Source of the DNA: Cepaea nemoralis
Taxonomy: Eukaryota > Mollusca > Gastropoda > Stylommatophora > Helicidae
Assembly: GCA_014155875.1 (NCBI GenBank)
Contig: JACEFZ010027929.1
Span: 115,001 to 179,000 of the forward strand
Direction of reading: 5' to 3'
Length of the DNA: 64,000 bases
Shown piece by piece: positions 10,906 to 22,444 of the stretch (its first letter is position 1; the number at the start of each line of letters is the position of its first letter). The notes under the pieces are model-generated. The model did no database searches. It saw nothing but the letters and a program-made list of their open reading frames with translations, and had not been told where the DNA came from. A program made the translations under genes and the position numbers.

Positions 10906-12790
10906 AGCAGTGAAACAATGCTGGCCTTAAGTGCAACGTCCTGCAAAATTATGCACCATCTATTTATCGTTCTTTACAACATGAGCAATAATCTCAGACA
11001 AAAGAACATTGCATTCATTCTCATATTCTCATATCATATTCAAGAAAACATGTGAAAATGGAGAATCCCATTGAATAAGTGCACAATAGTTCAAGATACA
11101 AATTCTTAAGAACAGTCTCCACAGCATGAAGAATAATGCTTATGAAGTGCATTCACCGAGAACAATTTTCTCAGCACATGATGGGCACTTATAGTGAATA
11201 CTTCTATAGCATAAGGAAGAATGTTTAATGATATGCATTCATTGTGAAATTGCACGCCCATGGCATATAGAAACATCATTCACAAGAGATGGAATTTAAG
11301 CATGGAAAAATCATCAGATGTCCAACTGCTGGAGTCTTTTCAGAAAACGAGAAATATGGTTATTTTCTCTGTGAAATGTTAACTTTCACAGTTGCACAAT
11401 CTTACAGCCAGACAACATGTTCCTTTAATTACATTTGCATCTGGTATCGTCAAACTATGTTAGGTAGGGGTGATCTAACCTCCGAAGAGAACCCAAAGAT
11501 AAAGAAAATAAATCCGCTTATAGGAAGATTTCTTATAAACGGTGTGTCCCTTAGTCCATGGCCAAAATGACAATCAACGATTCTGCCGGTAAAATTCCAG
11601 ACTTTGAGACCTTATGCTTAGTGGGGTCAGCTAATCAGCTCACTGCATTTGCAAAGCCAAGCAGTGCTAATGTTTTTTTTTTTTTTTTTGGGGTCATGTT
11701 TCCAGAATATTCCATTCTAAAAATATCGCTGACAAAATTCAGTATGAAGCTCCGTTTTGCCCAAGTATGCTCAAACTTTCAGTAATACTGTGGTGAACGA
11801 TGATAGAAATATCGCACATACCAACAGATTAGGTAGAACAGAGAAATTAGTTTTATGTGTAAAAATACAAGGCACGGGAAGCATAGAAAGACAGAGAAAG
11901 ATGTATGTAGATAGCTTGAACAGCGAGCCAACGCATAACAATACAACAACACCGATTTCATTAAAATGTCAGAGGTGAGAGAGGACTCGAAAGTCATGGA
12001 CGCTGTTTTATGTTGCAGCTCATGTACGGCACATGTAGAAGATGATCAACTGAATATCAATGCAGGCATGCGGCGTGTTGAACTTACCTGTAGTGTAACC
12101 ATGGCTTCTGGAAGAATACACAGGCGGCGACCAATTCACAGGTGGACACACATGACAATAAGGACGTCATGAGCAAGAAAATGTATGAAGCAAGAGGTCT
12201 GGTGATGAAACTAGAATATCCGATGGGTCGTAATGAAAACGACGGTCTGCGATGGAGTTGCTATGTAATGGCAAGATATGTTTCTTTAAATAAACTTCTT
12301 TAAATAAACTAACTTCCGCCCAGTTTATTTAGACAAGGCCAACCTACAGGTTGTAGTTTTACCGTGATTTAATTTGACTTTCTTAGCCTTTTTGTTTCGA
12401 TCCGTTCCGATATATAGGGAAAATAAACAGTTTCCATCTCGTTCAACAGGATTAATCAGTCTTGATTATAATTGTGGTGGTTTATAGGGCGATCTTATTT
12501 TCTTTCTTTTTTTCTCTCTTTCTCTCTTTTTTCTGTTTCAGTTGATTTGATTTTTCGAGCATCAGATTTCATGGATATGACGTCAGCTGGGGGATAGGTC
12601 AGTGTGGCATCCTTTGTGTTTTTCTCCTCTTGCTTTTCCATCTGTCAGTGAAGGCTTCTTGCTCGTCTGTTTGGAGTGGATGCAGTCCTTAGAAGTAACC
12701 ATCCCTTAGTTTAGTTGCTTTGTTTCGTCGTATGCCTTTTCACTGTGGTTAAATGTTTCATGCTAATGAAACTAAAACATTATATACAAC
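10906..12790. other. No recognisable gene; several unassigned open frames
   Basis: Open frames at 11289-11570 (93 codons) and 11558-11785 (75 codons) on the + strand overlap and have normal composition. They match no family I know and have no clear splice or start support. Segments around 11120-11270 show weak internal similarity (AGCAT.A.GAATAATG and GCATTCA.TG.GAA). A T-run sits at 11671-11691 and a pyrimidine-rich stretch at 12499-12545. Confidence 0.4.
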
Positions 12791-12794
12791 AATA

Positions 12795-13020
12795 AGAAAG
12801 AGACAAACTGCTTTCTTCGATCATGTGATGAGAATAGAGGCATTGGAGAACATCGTAACAACTGGAAAGATCGAGTGGAAGAGATGCTATGAGAAATGAT
12901 GCTGGATGGATTGAGACGGTGTCATGGAGGAATATCATCAGCAGAGTTGATCCAGAACACCAAAGACCGAGATCTGAGGAGAACCATGAACGTCTACGCC
13001 AGCTGGCAGGGCACTTGATG
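12795..13020 (+). mobile_element. LINE 3' end (LINE-C-related) with (GAT)n tail
   Basis: Encodes, with shifts, a KRQTAFFDHVMR.EALENIVTTGKIE segment and a C-terminal DRDLRRTMNVYASWQGT-like end, the typical last segment of RTE-like ORFs. It is followed immediately by a GAT microsatellite at the position of the element's 3' tail. Confidence 0.7.
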
Positions 13021-13032
13021 ATGATGATGATA

Positions 13033-13081
<49 letters not shown>
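13018..13081. repeat. (GAT)n microsatellite at a LINE 3' tail
   Basis: About 20 GAT units start directly after the stop region of the LINE fragment. Open frames through it encode poly-Met or poly-Asp and are artefacts. Confidence 0.9.
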
Positions 13082-13207
13082 GTGTTTCGCATCACGTGTA
13101 ACAACATCGCAGCCATCTCTTGGTTTTTGTCAGATGTCTCTTTCTGAGTGACAATTGACTTTTCTTTGGTGGCTTCAGCTTCAGTTTATTGGTGGTCTTT
13201 GGCGTGG

Positions 13208-13468
13208 CTTCTGCTTCTTCTTCTTCTTCTTCTTCTTCTTCTTCTTCTTCTTCTTCTTCTTCTTCTTCTTCTTCTTCTTCTTCTTCTTCTTCTTCTTCTT
13301 CTTCTTCTCCTTCTGCTTCTGCTTCTGTTTCTGCTGCTGCTGCTGCTGCTGCTTCTGCTTCTGCTACTGCTTCTTCTTCTTCTTCTTCTTCTTCTTCTTC
13401 TTCTTCTTCTTCTTCTTCTTCTTCTTCTTCTTCTTCTTCTTCTTCTTCTTCTTCTTCTTCTTCTTCTG
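13208..13468. repeat. (TTC)n microsatellite with a TCTGCT-rich centre
   Basis: Two long TTC blocks (about 13210-13308 and 13369-13467) flank a 60-bp centre of CTTCTGCTTCTG/CTGCTG units. The + strand is nearly all pyrimidine outside the centre. Frames on both strands encode poly-Ser, poly-Phe, poly-Leu, poly-Glu or poly-Arg and are not genes. Confidence 0.95.
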
Positions 13469-13850
13469 TCGAGCGTAGACCCCCTACCAAGCATGCCAGT
13501 TCATGGTTGGTTGGATACTTGCTGAGTGTATGGTGTGAAGTCTTAGACTATGCTTTAGTCGCCTTTTACGATAAATACAGGAGGTTATAGTGCTACCGTT
13601 ATTTACTTTCATCTTGAGGCCCCCGTAATACACGGCCGACCTCCCTGAATTGATATACACAAATGATTTTCTCAATACATTCACATATATACAGACAATA
13701 ATGATAATGACGTTGAAGGATACAGACAGTTTTATATTATGAAAACAGATAGCCCTGCTGCTCTTCGCCAAACATGCGAAATTAACTTCCTGTTGTTCAT
13801 TTTACTAAAACGACACACGGGGAATTTTTATTAGACGTTCTTAAAGGCGG
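13469..13850. other. No recognisable gene
   Basis: Contains a stretch near 13555-13610 (GTCGCCTTTTACGATAAATACAGG) that resembles part of the unclassified repeats at 5.42 and 23.36 kb. Otherwise unremarkable. Confidence 0.4.
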
Positions 13851-13851
13851 A

Positions 13852-14195
13852 GCGAAATGAGATACCTGAGGAGAGCTGCCAACTTAACAATCCGAGACAG
13901 AGTAAGAAATGCTACTATCAGACAGGCTGTGGGATCAACACCTTGTGCCACATTTATTGAAAGACAGACGATCAAGTGGTTTGGCCATGTCATTAGAATG
14001 CATCATCAGTAACTACCATCACTGGCCTTACATCAAAGATCATCTGCGACGAGACCACGAGGACGTCCAAGAAGAAAATGGATTGACGACATCAGAGACA
14101 TTGTTCAACCACACGGAATGACACTATCCAGTGCCGCCCACCGGGCGCTGGAACGCAAATTATTCCTCCCCACGCCGCTTGACAGCAGAAGTGGA
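13852..14195 (+). mobile_element. LINE 3' end, separate family, with (GAT)n tail
   Basis: A nearly continuous frame encodes MRYLRRAANLTIRDRVRNA, then IKWFGHVIRM, then RPRGRPRRKWIDDIRD and AHRALERKLFLP, the post-RT C-terminal region of a non-LTR retrotransposon. One stop interrupts it near 14008. The element is truncated at its 5' side and ends at a GAT microsatellite, as does the unrelated LINE at 12.8 kb. Confidence 0.75.
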
Positions 14196-14522
<327 letters not shown>

Positions 14523-15206
14523 CTTTCTTAGTAATGTCATGGACAGAATCAGCTGGTTTTCCAATCCCTACTGTTTCATAGCTTCCAGGTACTTGATACA
14601 ACAATTTGTCAAATCCGCCTTTAAAATCGACATACGCATTATTTGCAATTTGCTAATGCTAATATTTATCCCAAGGTACTCTATAGAGTTCAAGACTGAC
14701 CCAGAAGTACGTCTACCAGTACGTAATTCAGACTGTCATTCCCCGAGAATCTACTCTAGCATCGACTGTAATCTCTTAAGTGTATTTTGAGCATTGCTTT
14801 GCTAGAGATGCTGATTATTCTGATGGTTGTGAAGTTATGGCATAATTGATGATGTCCTTTTAAGGCAATGGTAATGACGATATACCGTGACCATTTGATA
14901 TCCCATTCACTGTCTGCACATTCGAATGGCTGATTGTTAATAAGCTGGTCTAGTCAGGAGTTTTTTTGGTACTAACTAGACAGCGGTCTTACAAAGATTG
15001 CTTTCCTGTTTCTTCTTTGTAGATTCTAGTTTAGTTTTGATTTATTTTTCCATGACAGAATTTGTGATCATTTGATTTTCTTTGTGTTTTATAACTGATA
15101 GACTAACGTTGCTTTTTCACACAAACAAAAACGCCACAAACAATAGGTTGCAGAATTTATTGCCTGGCATTTTGTGTTCCATCCCCTCGGGTGCATACTG
15201 CAGAAT
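14523..15206. other. No recognisable gene
   Basis: AT-rich spacer upstream of the mariner relic. The first 230 bp continue an open frame from the SINE without any family resemblance. Confidence 0.4.
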
Positions 15207-15208
15207 TA

Positions 15209-16152
15209 TACGAGGAGAAGTCAATAAGAAAGTCACAAATGGCTGTAGAAATATAACTAAATATGATAACAACTTCAAACCAGTTTATTTTTTACTTACA
15301 TTGTCCCTTTATTGCTCAACATAGTTTCCACCAACATCGATAAACTTATCCCATCGTTTTATCAGTCCTCTCAAACCGGCTGCATAGAACTGCGTGCTCT
15401 GTTTTATAAACCACGTTTTCACTTCACATTCAACTTCGACGTCATTTGCGAAATGTCTCTCGACAAGGTGTGTTTTCAGAGGAACAAAAAGGTGGAAATC
15501 GCTAGGGGCTAAGTCGGGGCTGTAACGTGGATGTTCCAGAACTCCCCACCTTAGTTGGTTAGTTTTCTCCTGAATTAATCGAGCCGTATGTGATCTGGCA
15601 TTGTCATGAAGAAGCAACATTCCTATATTCAGCAGTCCTGGACGTTTTCTTCGAATTGCATAATGAAGCATCAATAGAAATTCACAATACGATTCAGAAT
15701 TCGCATTGTCACCTTTCTTCTTGAAATTGGTTAAAAGCACTCCTTGACAATCCCAGAACACTGTCAGCATAACCTTCCCTGCTGATGGCGTAACCTTGAA
15801 TTTGTGGACACAAAGCGATGAAGAATGTGTCCATTGCTTTGAAGCACGCTTTGACTCGGCTGGTAGTCAGCATAAACAGTAAGCATTTCGTTATGAATGT
15901 CCTTTGCAGGCAGTCCTTTTGCCCACACATAAAACGCACAACAGCATGTTGCTCTTTGGTTGTACACTCCGTAAGTACAGTCGCCATTTTCTTTATGCAC
16001 TGCGCATGCGCATGAGTCACATAGCACCACCTAACGATCGGGAATATAAAGTTCGATGTTGTTGTCACCTAATGACACCTGTAGAAAACACCAACTACAT
16101 TAACCTGCCATCCCACAGAACTGTGGGACTTACTGATTGACTCGCCCTCGTA
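15209..16152 (-). mobile_element. Mariner (DD34D) transposon, internally deleted
   Basis: The left end TATACGAGGAGAAGTCAATA and the reverse complement of the right end, TATACGAGGGCGAGTCAATC, form inverted repeats of about 26 bp with a few mismatches, flanked by TA. The body, read on the minus strand, is a mariner transposase in two frames with the middle missing. At about 0.94 kb the element is shorter than the usual 1.3 kb. It is inactive. Confidence 0.88.
15309..16000 (-). pseudogene. Mariner transposase, catalytic and N-terminal remnants
   Basis: The transposase would cut and paste the element at TA sites. The 15770-15309 frame has VFWDCQGVLL (first catalytic Asp), HDNARSHTA (second Asp) and YSPDLAPSDFHLF (third Asp). 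Exactly 34 residues separate the second and third Asp, the DD34D signature of mariner. Upstream, around 15990-15880, pieces in shifted frames read EQHAVVRFM and KGLPAKDIHNEML, the N-terminal helix-turn-helix region. Several hundred bases between HTH and first Asp are deleted, and frameshifts separate the pieces. Confidence 0.85.
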
Positions 16153-16690
16153 TATGATATGAAGTAAAAGGATTAATCATATTTTGACTGAAACACATAA
16201 TACTGATACTGTTCACACGTGGAGCATTTATATCACCACGGCAACCGCAAAGTCTTTATGAAGCCTTTCTATCTGCATATCTCCGGTATTAGGTGCGTTA
16301 TTTCTATGGCCTCGATAGATTTGAGAGTCGTTTATTGTTCGCCAAATACGATATCCGAAACGACATGCATTTTGTAACTTCATGGCCTCCTTAATTTAGT
16401 AGTTGCTGTGATATTTCAATCTTTATAGCCGGTCGATCCTATGGGATTTATTCAAGCCTGATTAAATATCTGTTCCACTCGTAGTACATAAACCTAAGAT
16501 GACACACACACACACACATACACACACACACACACACAAAACACACACACTCTCATAAGTTATTCATTCGAAATTAACCAACCTAAAACGTATTCACAGT
16601 TCCATGCATGACATCACCCAGGAAATACATCTGTATTGTCATCTGAAATATATAAAAAAAAAAAAATAAAAAAAAAAAAAAAAAAAACAA
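16153..16690. other. No recognisable gene; short (CA)n and poly(A)
   Basis: A CA microsatellite lies at 16502-16551 and an A-rich run at 16651-16687. Nothing else is recognised. Confidence 0.45.
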
Positions 16691-16899
16691 TTTGCATTAA
16701 AAAGGTCAGAAATATGAAAACCAAAGAGAGCGCATACCTGAACTAAACACTAAACTCGGAAAAGACTGCAACCGTGGTGCTCGAAACCTCGATAAATATG
16801 AGCATAATCTTTCCTAGACCGCGCTCAATAAAATGCAAAATGAATCTCTTGTTTATGGATTGACAGTCTTCATACCACCTACACGTTTTAACCAGGTTG

Positions 16900-17720
16900 C
16901 GTTAATGGCTCAAATTGAAATACTTTCGACCAGATCTCGAAGCTGAGACCATCTTCTGACTAAGTGGTCAGATGCTGAATGCCGAAATGGTAGATACAGA
17001 GCATCAGTACCTCTATACACCACACAAACAGAAATGTACGTTAACTAAATAGCAAATCACGTCACTGAAAGCACAATAAACCAACGAACAATGTGTAAAA
17101 CTTACACTAGGCAAAGGAAGTGATACAGTAGTGATTGAAAAAGAAAAAAAAATGAAAGACATTTTATCAGAACCATTCATATTTTTTTAGATATGAAAGC
17201 TCGCAACCCGGATACCTTAAATGCAAAAATGGGGAGAGATATCCAATCATTCTTTGATAGTTTAGTTATCACTGAGGTCACTGCGCAGCTATTCACCCCG
17301 CAGGGATCACTAACCACTTAACTTTATGGTCTCTCTAAACTACACAAGTCTGGGGTACCACTCATACCTATGATATCTATTGACAACCCTGCCCAACACT
17401 GGATGGCGAATTGGCTTGCAGATTTCAGGATCCTCGCCGGTGAAACGGAGTTCGTGCATTGAGCTGAGTTTCTCCAGACTCAGGTTTGAGTTAGGAGGAA
17501 AACGGAGCACTTATGGGTTAAACCCGTGTGCCGTGATGTTGATCCATCGACTAAACGACTAAACTAAACTAAACTTGGCTTGCAGAAATTTTTAAACTAA
17601 TACGATAATCAAGTAACCACATGATAATTAAATAGTCGTTTGACCTAGTCGAACTACTGGACCTTATCCATCTTACACAAAGGCACATGGTGCCAATGGA
17701 CATATCCTAGAATCCAGATC
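16900..17720 (+). mobile_element. Penelope-like element fragment
   Basis: From about 17200 the sequence encodes TAQLFTPQGSLTT, a stop, then LYGLSKLHKSGVPLIPMIS and NWLA, matching the Penelope-type RT motif (YGLPKIHKPG.PLRPI.S). After the nested retroposon it continues EIFKLI...SFDLVELLDLI. The upstream ACTTTCGACCAGATCTCGAAGC...CATCTTCTGAC at about 16922 resembles the long-repeat region of such elements. Stops and gaps show it is dead. A 152-bp retroposon interrupts it at 17423-17574. Confidence 0.65.
17423..17574 (+). mobile_element. RIME-like short retroposon derived from LINE-A
   Basis: A 152-bp insertion is flanked by a perfect 12-bp TSD, TTGGCTTGCAGA, at 17411-17422 and 17575-17586. Its head, GGTGAAACGGAGTTCGTGCATTGAGC, resembles the LINE-A 5' UTR (about 54517-54556). 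Its 3' part, GGAGCACTTATGG...TGATC..TCGACTAAA, resembles the LINE-A 3' end (58188-58245), and it ends in a (CTAAA)n tail. It has no coding capacity. It looks like a LINE reduced to its two ends, as RIME is to ingi in trypanosomes. Confidence 0.75.
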
Positions 17721-18439
17721 GTGAATCCTGTCCTGTAGAGTCCATCGAATTCCAGTTTTGCAGGTAATTATTGTTATATTCAAAGTCCAGTCTATAGTCA
17801 GTAAAATTAATACAGGCGATACAGACATTGCTGTCGCACTCCTCCTATTTCAAGTTTATCTATTAGTTTCCCTCGATGGAGAACTTTGCATTCCGTGTCT
17901 TTATATATTGCCCTTATTAAGTTAATGATTTTCTGTGGGATTCCATAATGCCTCATCAATTTTGAAATAGATTTTCCATCACTACTGTCAAAGAGGCCTT
18001 TTCATATTCGACAAATCCAATATAAAGTGGCAGGCTACGTTCAATGCTTCCTTTTATTATTAATCACATCCGCTACAAAAGACAAAATATAGTCCTGCTG
18101 TCGCATTCACTGCAACAAGACATTTCAGTGTTATATAACCATGGTTGAATATAAATTATGTCCATCTCCAACAGTTGTGGGTTAAAGTGGATTATAAACC
18201 TGGTTGTGATGAAATGTTTATGCCGGTCTAGCTGGTCATGTGTCAAAGTACCTTGTTCCTTCATCGAGGTGATGTCGTAATTTAGATATTTCAATAGTTC
18301 GATTCATTAGTGTGTTCTCTGTTGTTGACTACAGTTCTATATTTTCTGCGAGTATCTGTCAATCTATTAATCAAATTATTTCATCGAAAAAGTACTTCCA
18401 GGGAAAGTAGAAATTGACAAATACTTGGTTGACGCGGTA
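17721..18439. other. No recognisable gene
   Basis: Spacer between the Penelope-like relic and the LINE-A insertion site. A faint LINE-like stretch (TTAAGTTAATGATTTTCTGTGGGAT...) could be another relic but is too weak to assign. Confidence 0.35.
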
Positions 18440-18453
18440 ACATGATACAATCG

Positions 18454-20650
18454 TCGAAGCATCATTGTTCTTCGAAGATAAAACAACGACGCTCCAGGGC
18501 CAGATGGCATAGGATACGACAACATAAATAGGTGTACTGACAACGAGCTAAAGAAACTAGCAGACATGTAAAACAACAGTATAGGGAGTGCTAGCATCAT
18601 GGAGGAGTGGTTACACAGCTATCTGATTCACTTGCTGAAGCCTGGCAAAGACCACACAAAAATTGAGGGATATCGAGTAAAATTAATCATGCAGAATACA
18701 ATAGGCAAGCTAGTGGAGAAGTTAATTACTAGAAAAATATCAAGCCAGCTAGAGCCGCATGTGTTTTGCCACCTACTCTGGAAGACTACCGTCCAAACAG
18801 AGAAACCTGGACCATACAGCAGTTTTTGCCCATGACGTCGATAACGGTTTCCACTCAGGCATTGAAACATTTGCTGCAGCGATTGATCTTGGGGACGCGT
18901 ACAACAGAATACCATTGGATTCGTTAATGCTTCAGCTTCTTGAACTCAAGATAAGTCCTTTCCTCCGTAGCTGAATGGCAGCCCTCTTCCAACGGAAAGT
19001 AGTTTTTAGATTTGGCAGTTGGACTTCGGAACCAACAACAACTTATCCTGGCGAACCACAGGAATCACCATTATCTCCGGTGCTGTTCAACGCGTACACT
19101 GAGAACCAACCAGGGAGCAGATCACTGGATCGGGGAGGACATTGTCATATGCCGACGATGTTTCAGTGTATCGTCAGGGTAAGGATAGAGATCAGGTTGC
19201 TGTGGAACTACAAACCGAACTCAATCGCATAAGTACTTGATGTGCTGAAGCTGGGGCAATGGTCAACCCAACAAAGGCAACAGTGACATGGTTCTCTTAG
19301 AATAATCATATTGTCAACACTCCAACACCAACTGTAAATCTGCGTTCAATGAATTACCTGGGGATTCGTTTTGATCGAAGCCTTGCTTATAATGAACACA
19401 TTGACCAGGTGATAACAAAGGCCAAGAGGGTGTTTGGCTGCGATGCGGGTGATGGCGGCACCAAACTGTGAGCAGCCCCATCTATGTCTTCTATACGAGG
19501 GGCTGGTCAGGTCTGTTTTTGAGGATGCGATGGCAATCCTGGCTCTCATCCGTAAGCAGATAGAAAGGATGTAAAGAATACAGAGCGAAGCTATGCGCAT
19601 TATTCTTGGATGAACAAGAGATACAGCATGCAGGACCTTCTTGATTTTCCAACCATTGAAGACAGAATACAAATTTGCAGAGCGCGTGACTACCTCAGAG
19701 TTTACGCAAACACACAACATCCACTGCATAGTGAAATTATGAAGGTGAAGGGCAGCAGGTTAAAAAGAGGAAGGTCGTGGATGGGTCAAGCCGAAGACAT
19801 TCTTCAACAGGTGTGTACATTTGAGGACTTAGAACCTAGAAAGGGGTGCGTACAAGTGCCAACATATTTCTGTACGTCTTTTTTTTGTTTGCATACAACT
19901 AGACAGGAAATGCAGACAAGAAAATCCGGCTGCTTTGGAGGCGGAAGTACAAGCGTTGGTTTTCGAGAATTCGTTAGACGGTGATGCTGTCATCTACACA
20001 GATGGGTCGGTCGTCCGACGTGTGAGAAGCTCATGAGCCTTTACGGCTCAGGCCGGAGGGAGAATTGTAAAGGAGGACTCTGGTGCTTTGTTGAGACCAC
20101 AAGTAGCCTGACTATGGAAGTCACGGCAGTAAGTAAAGCAATAACATGGCTCAAGACACAGACATTCAATCGGGCATGTGTCCTTAGCGACTCAATGAGC
20201 ATGCTCAAGAGGATAGAGATGGGGTGGATCCGAAGATAATGGTTGCTGTCTCTGGAGGGGTCTCGGCTGGCAAAGATTAGTTTCATCTTCGTGCTAGGGC
20301 ATGCAGGAGTACAAGGAAATGAGCGGGCTGACAAGCTCACGGGTAAGGCTACTGTGGAGGGCGGACGCGCCATGGACCAGGCTGACATTCTGAATACTCT
20401 ATCAGAAGTAAGACTTTTGCGAGAACCTAGTGATGACTGTGAATCTACAACCATGGTCAGACTGCGAGAACAGAAAATTAAATGAGGTTTGGCCAAACAA
20501 GGACACTACGCAGGAAGCCAAAGAAGATTGATAAACCAACACAGAACCGGTGTCGTGAGCGGCTACACGCTGTGGGATTTGCTGATTAAGGGATCCGAGC
20601 ACTTATGGACTGAATGGTTCTATGTGCAATGACGAATAACTAACTAACTA
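18454..20650 (+). mobile_element. LINE-A (I/Ingi-like) 5'-truncated, decayed copy
   Basis: This 2.2-kb insertion has a perfect 14-bp TSD, ACATGATACAATCG, at 18440-18453 and 20651-20664, and a (CTAA)n tail. It aligns with 56.02-58.25 kb of the better copy through RT and RNase H. Recognisable parts include IDLGDAYNRIP (RT motif A), YPGEPQESPLSPVLFNAYT (motif B), a damaged motif C near 19150, and RNase H pieces (HLHRWVGRPT-region, DSMSMLKRIE, GHAGVQGNERADKL). In-frame stops at several places and small indels make it non-functional. Confidence 0.88.
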
Positions 20651-20664
20651 ACATGATACAATCG

Positions 20665-20920
20665 GAACAAGAAATCCAGGCTTGACAAACTGCATTTGTT
20701 TTCTTTATCAATGGTAGACATTCCAGCTATGACTCTAAATTTAACATAACTTGTTTTTTGAGAAAAGAACTTTTGAACGATTTGAATGATTAAATTTATA
20801 ATAGGCAATCTGAACACACACAAAAATTGACACTTCAAGAAAATATTTACACATTGTGTCCTCTTGAAAGCCCTTTATATGAAAATATTTTCTTTTTCAA
20901 AGTTAGTTACACATCCTTTA
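20665..20920. other. No recognisable gene
   Basis: Flank of the LINE-A insertion that would be contiguous with 18.44 kb before insertion. No coding similarity is seen. Confidence 0.35.
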
Positions 20921-20921
20921 C

Positions 20922-21140
20922 AGGACACCGCAGTCAATCCAGCAATTTCTGGACTGTCTGTGATTTCTTGGCAAGTTTATATTTATTAATTTGCATTGCT
21001 TTTCGAACCTTCCGATAATTATACCTTTGTATGAAAACCAATGCAATGTGGTCTACTCCCAAATCGCCCGCAGCTGTTTAGAACGCGGTATGCGGGATTA
21101 CAAATCACATTCGCAACCTCTTCGCCACAGAGCGGGCATA
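20922..21140 (-). mobile_element. SINE-C copy, minus strand
   Basis: Read in reverse, it shows the SINE-C blocks: GAGGTTGCGAATGTGATTTGTAATCCCGCATACCGCGTTC, the AGCTGCGGGCGATTTGG core, CTTGCCAAGAAATCAC, and GACTGCGGTGTCCTGTAAAGGAT at its end. The middle is diverged. Confidence 0.68.
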
Positions 21141-21149
21141 AAAGAAATA

Positions 21150-21950
21150 ACATCACAAATATAGATAGATATTTTATCTGTGTACACTCTATGCCAGTCT
21201 TAAATATAGATAGATATTTTATCTTTGTACACTCAATGTCCAGTCTTAAATATAGATATATATTTTATCTTTGTATACACTCTATGCCAGTCTTAAATAT
21301 AGATAGATATTTTATCTTTGTATACACTCTATGCCAGTCTTAAATATAGATAGATATTTTATCTTTGTACACTCTATGCCAGTCTTAAATATAGATAGAT
21401 ATTTTATCCTTGTACACTCAATGTCAGTCTTAAATATAGATAGATATTTTATCTTTGTATACACTCTATGCCAGTCTTAAATATAGATAGATATTTTATC
21501 TTTGTACACTCAATGTCAGTCTTAAATATAGATAGATATTTTATCTTTGTATACACTCTATGCCAGTCTTAAATATAGATAGATATGTTATCTTTGTATA
21601 CACTCTATGCCAGTCTTAAATATAGATAGATATTTTATCTTTGTACACTCTATGCCAGTCTTAAATATAGATAGATATTTTATCTTTGTATACACTCTAT
21701 GCCAGTCTTAAATATAGATATATATTTTATCTTTGTATACACTCTATGCCAGTCTTAAATATAGATAGATATTTTATCTTTGTACACTCAATGTCAGTCT
21801 TAAATATAGATAGATATGTTATCTTTGTACACTCAATGTCAGACTTAAATATAGATAGATATTTTATACTTTTACACTCAATGTCAGTCTAAAATATAGA
21901 CAGATATTTTATCCTTGCACACTCAATATCAGTCTTGAGTGTCTGGAGCG
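21150..21950. repeat. 43-45-bp minisatellite, about 17-18 units
   Basis: Head-to-tail units of TCTTAAATATAGATAGATATTTTATCTTTGTA(TA)CACTC(T/A)ATG(C/T)CAG. Units alternate between a GTACAC and a GTATACAC form, giving the 43/45-bp length difference, and between TCTATGCC and TCAATGTC. Homogeneity is high in the centre and falls at 21850-21940. Every unit contains GATA.GATA. Frames through it encode a Tyr/Ile/Phe repeat and are not convincing genes. Confidence 0.9.
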
Positions 21951-22360
21951 TTGCTTCGGGCTTGTCTAAATGCGCTGCTATATAGAGCATATTTTCAAAG
22001 CTGTTATTTGCTTGTTATAACGTGAACAGCACAGAGTGATATTGTATATAGCATCAAAGACACCGGGCATTGCCAATACCTGGTAATGGTTTCAGGCATT
22101 AGACGGTTTTTAGGATTGATGTTAAAAAATCAATATACAGTTTAAATAATCAGATATGAAGATAAGGCAGAAACATATCACACACAAAATAAATAAAGAG
22201 AATATTAATGGGAAAATATTGTTAATTATATGAAAACATCGAAATGTGAGCATGGGGTATTTATTTCAAACATCGTCTCTTCCTTTTAGAAACTGCAAGG
22301 TATTCATTGGTGTACTGTGAATGGAATAATCAAAGTGAAATACAATTAACGTTGATTTAG
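21951..22360. other. No recognisable gene
   Basis: AT-rich spacer. Nothing is recognised beyond short open frames. Confidence 0.4.
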
Positions 22361-22365
22361 GAAGC

Positions 22366-22425
22366 TGAATTCAGTCAAGAATCGACATTACAACACTCGG
22401 GACATTGCTATACGTGCTCCCCCCG
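22366..22425 (-). mobile_element. LINE-B 3'-terminal fragment
   Basis: GAATTCAGTCAAGAATCGACATTACAACACTCGGGACATTGCTATACGTGCTC matches the minus-strand LINE-B end at 34205-34265. Only the last 60 bp or so of the element are left, and a C-run follows at 22428-22443. Confidence 0.5.
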
Positions 22426-22444
22426 AAGATCCCCCCCCCCCCCA

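Noticed and set aside
11289..11785. Two overlapping open frames as a possible small host gene
   Set aside because: No known domain, no clear start or splice support, and a T-run inside the second; kept as unassigned sequence.
13092..13590. Poly-Glu, poly-Ser, poly-Arg and poly-Leu frames on both strands
   Set aside because: Translation of the (TTC)n microsatellite in different frames.
21150..21950. CRISPR-like array
   Set aside because: The whole unit repeats head to tail with no unique spacers, in a eukaryotic context; it is a minisatellite.
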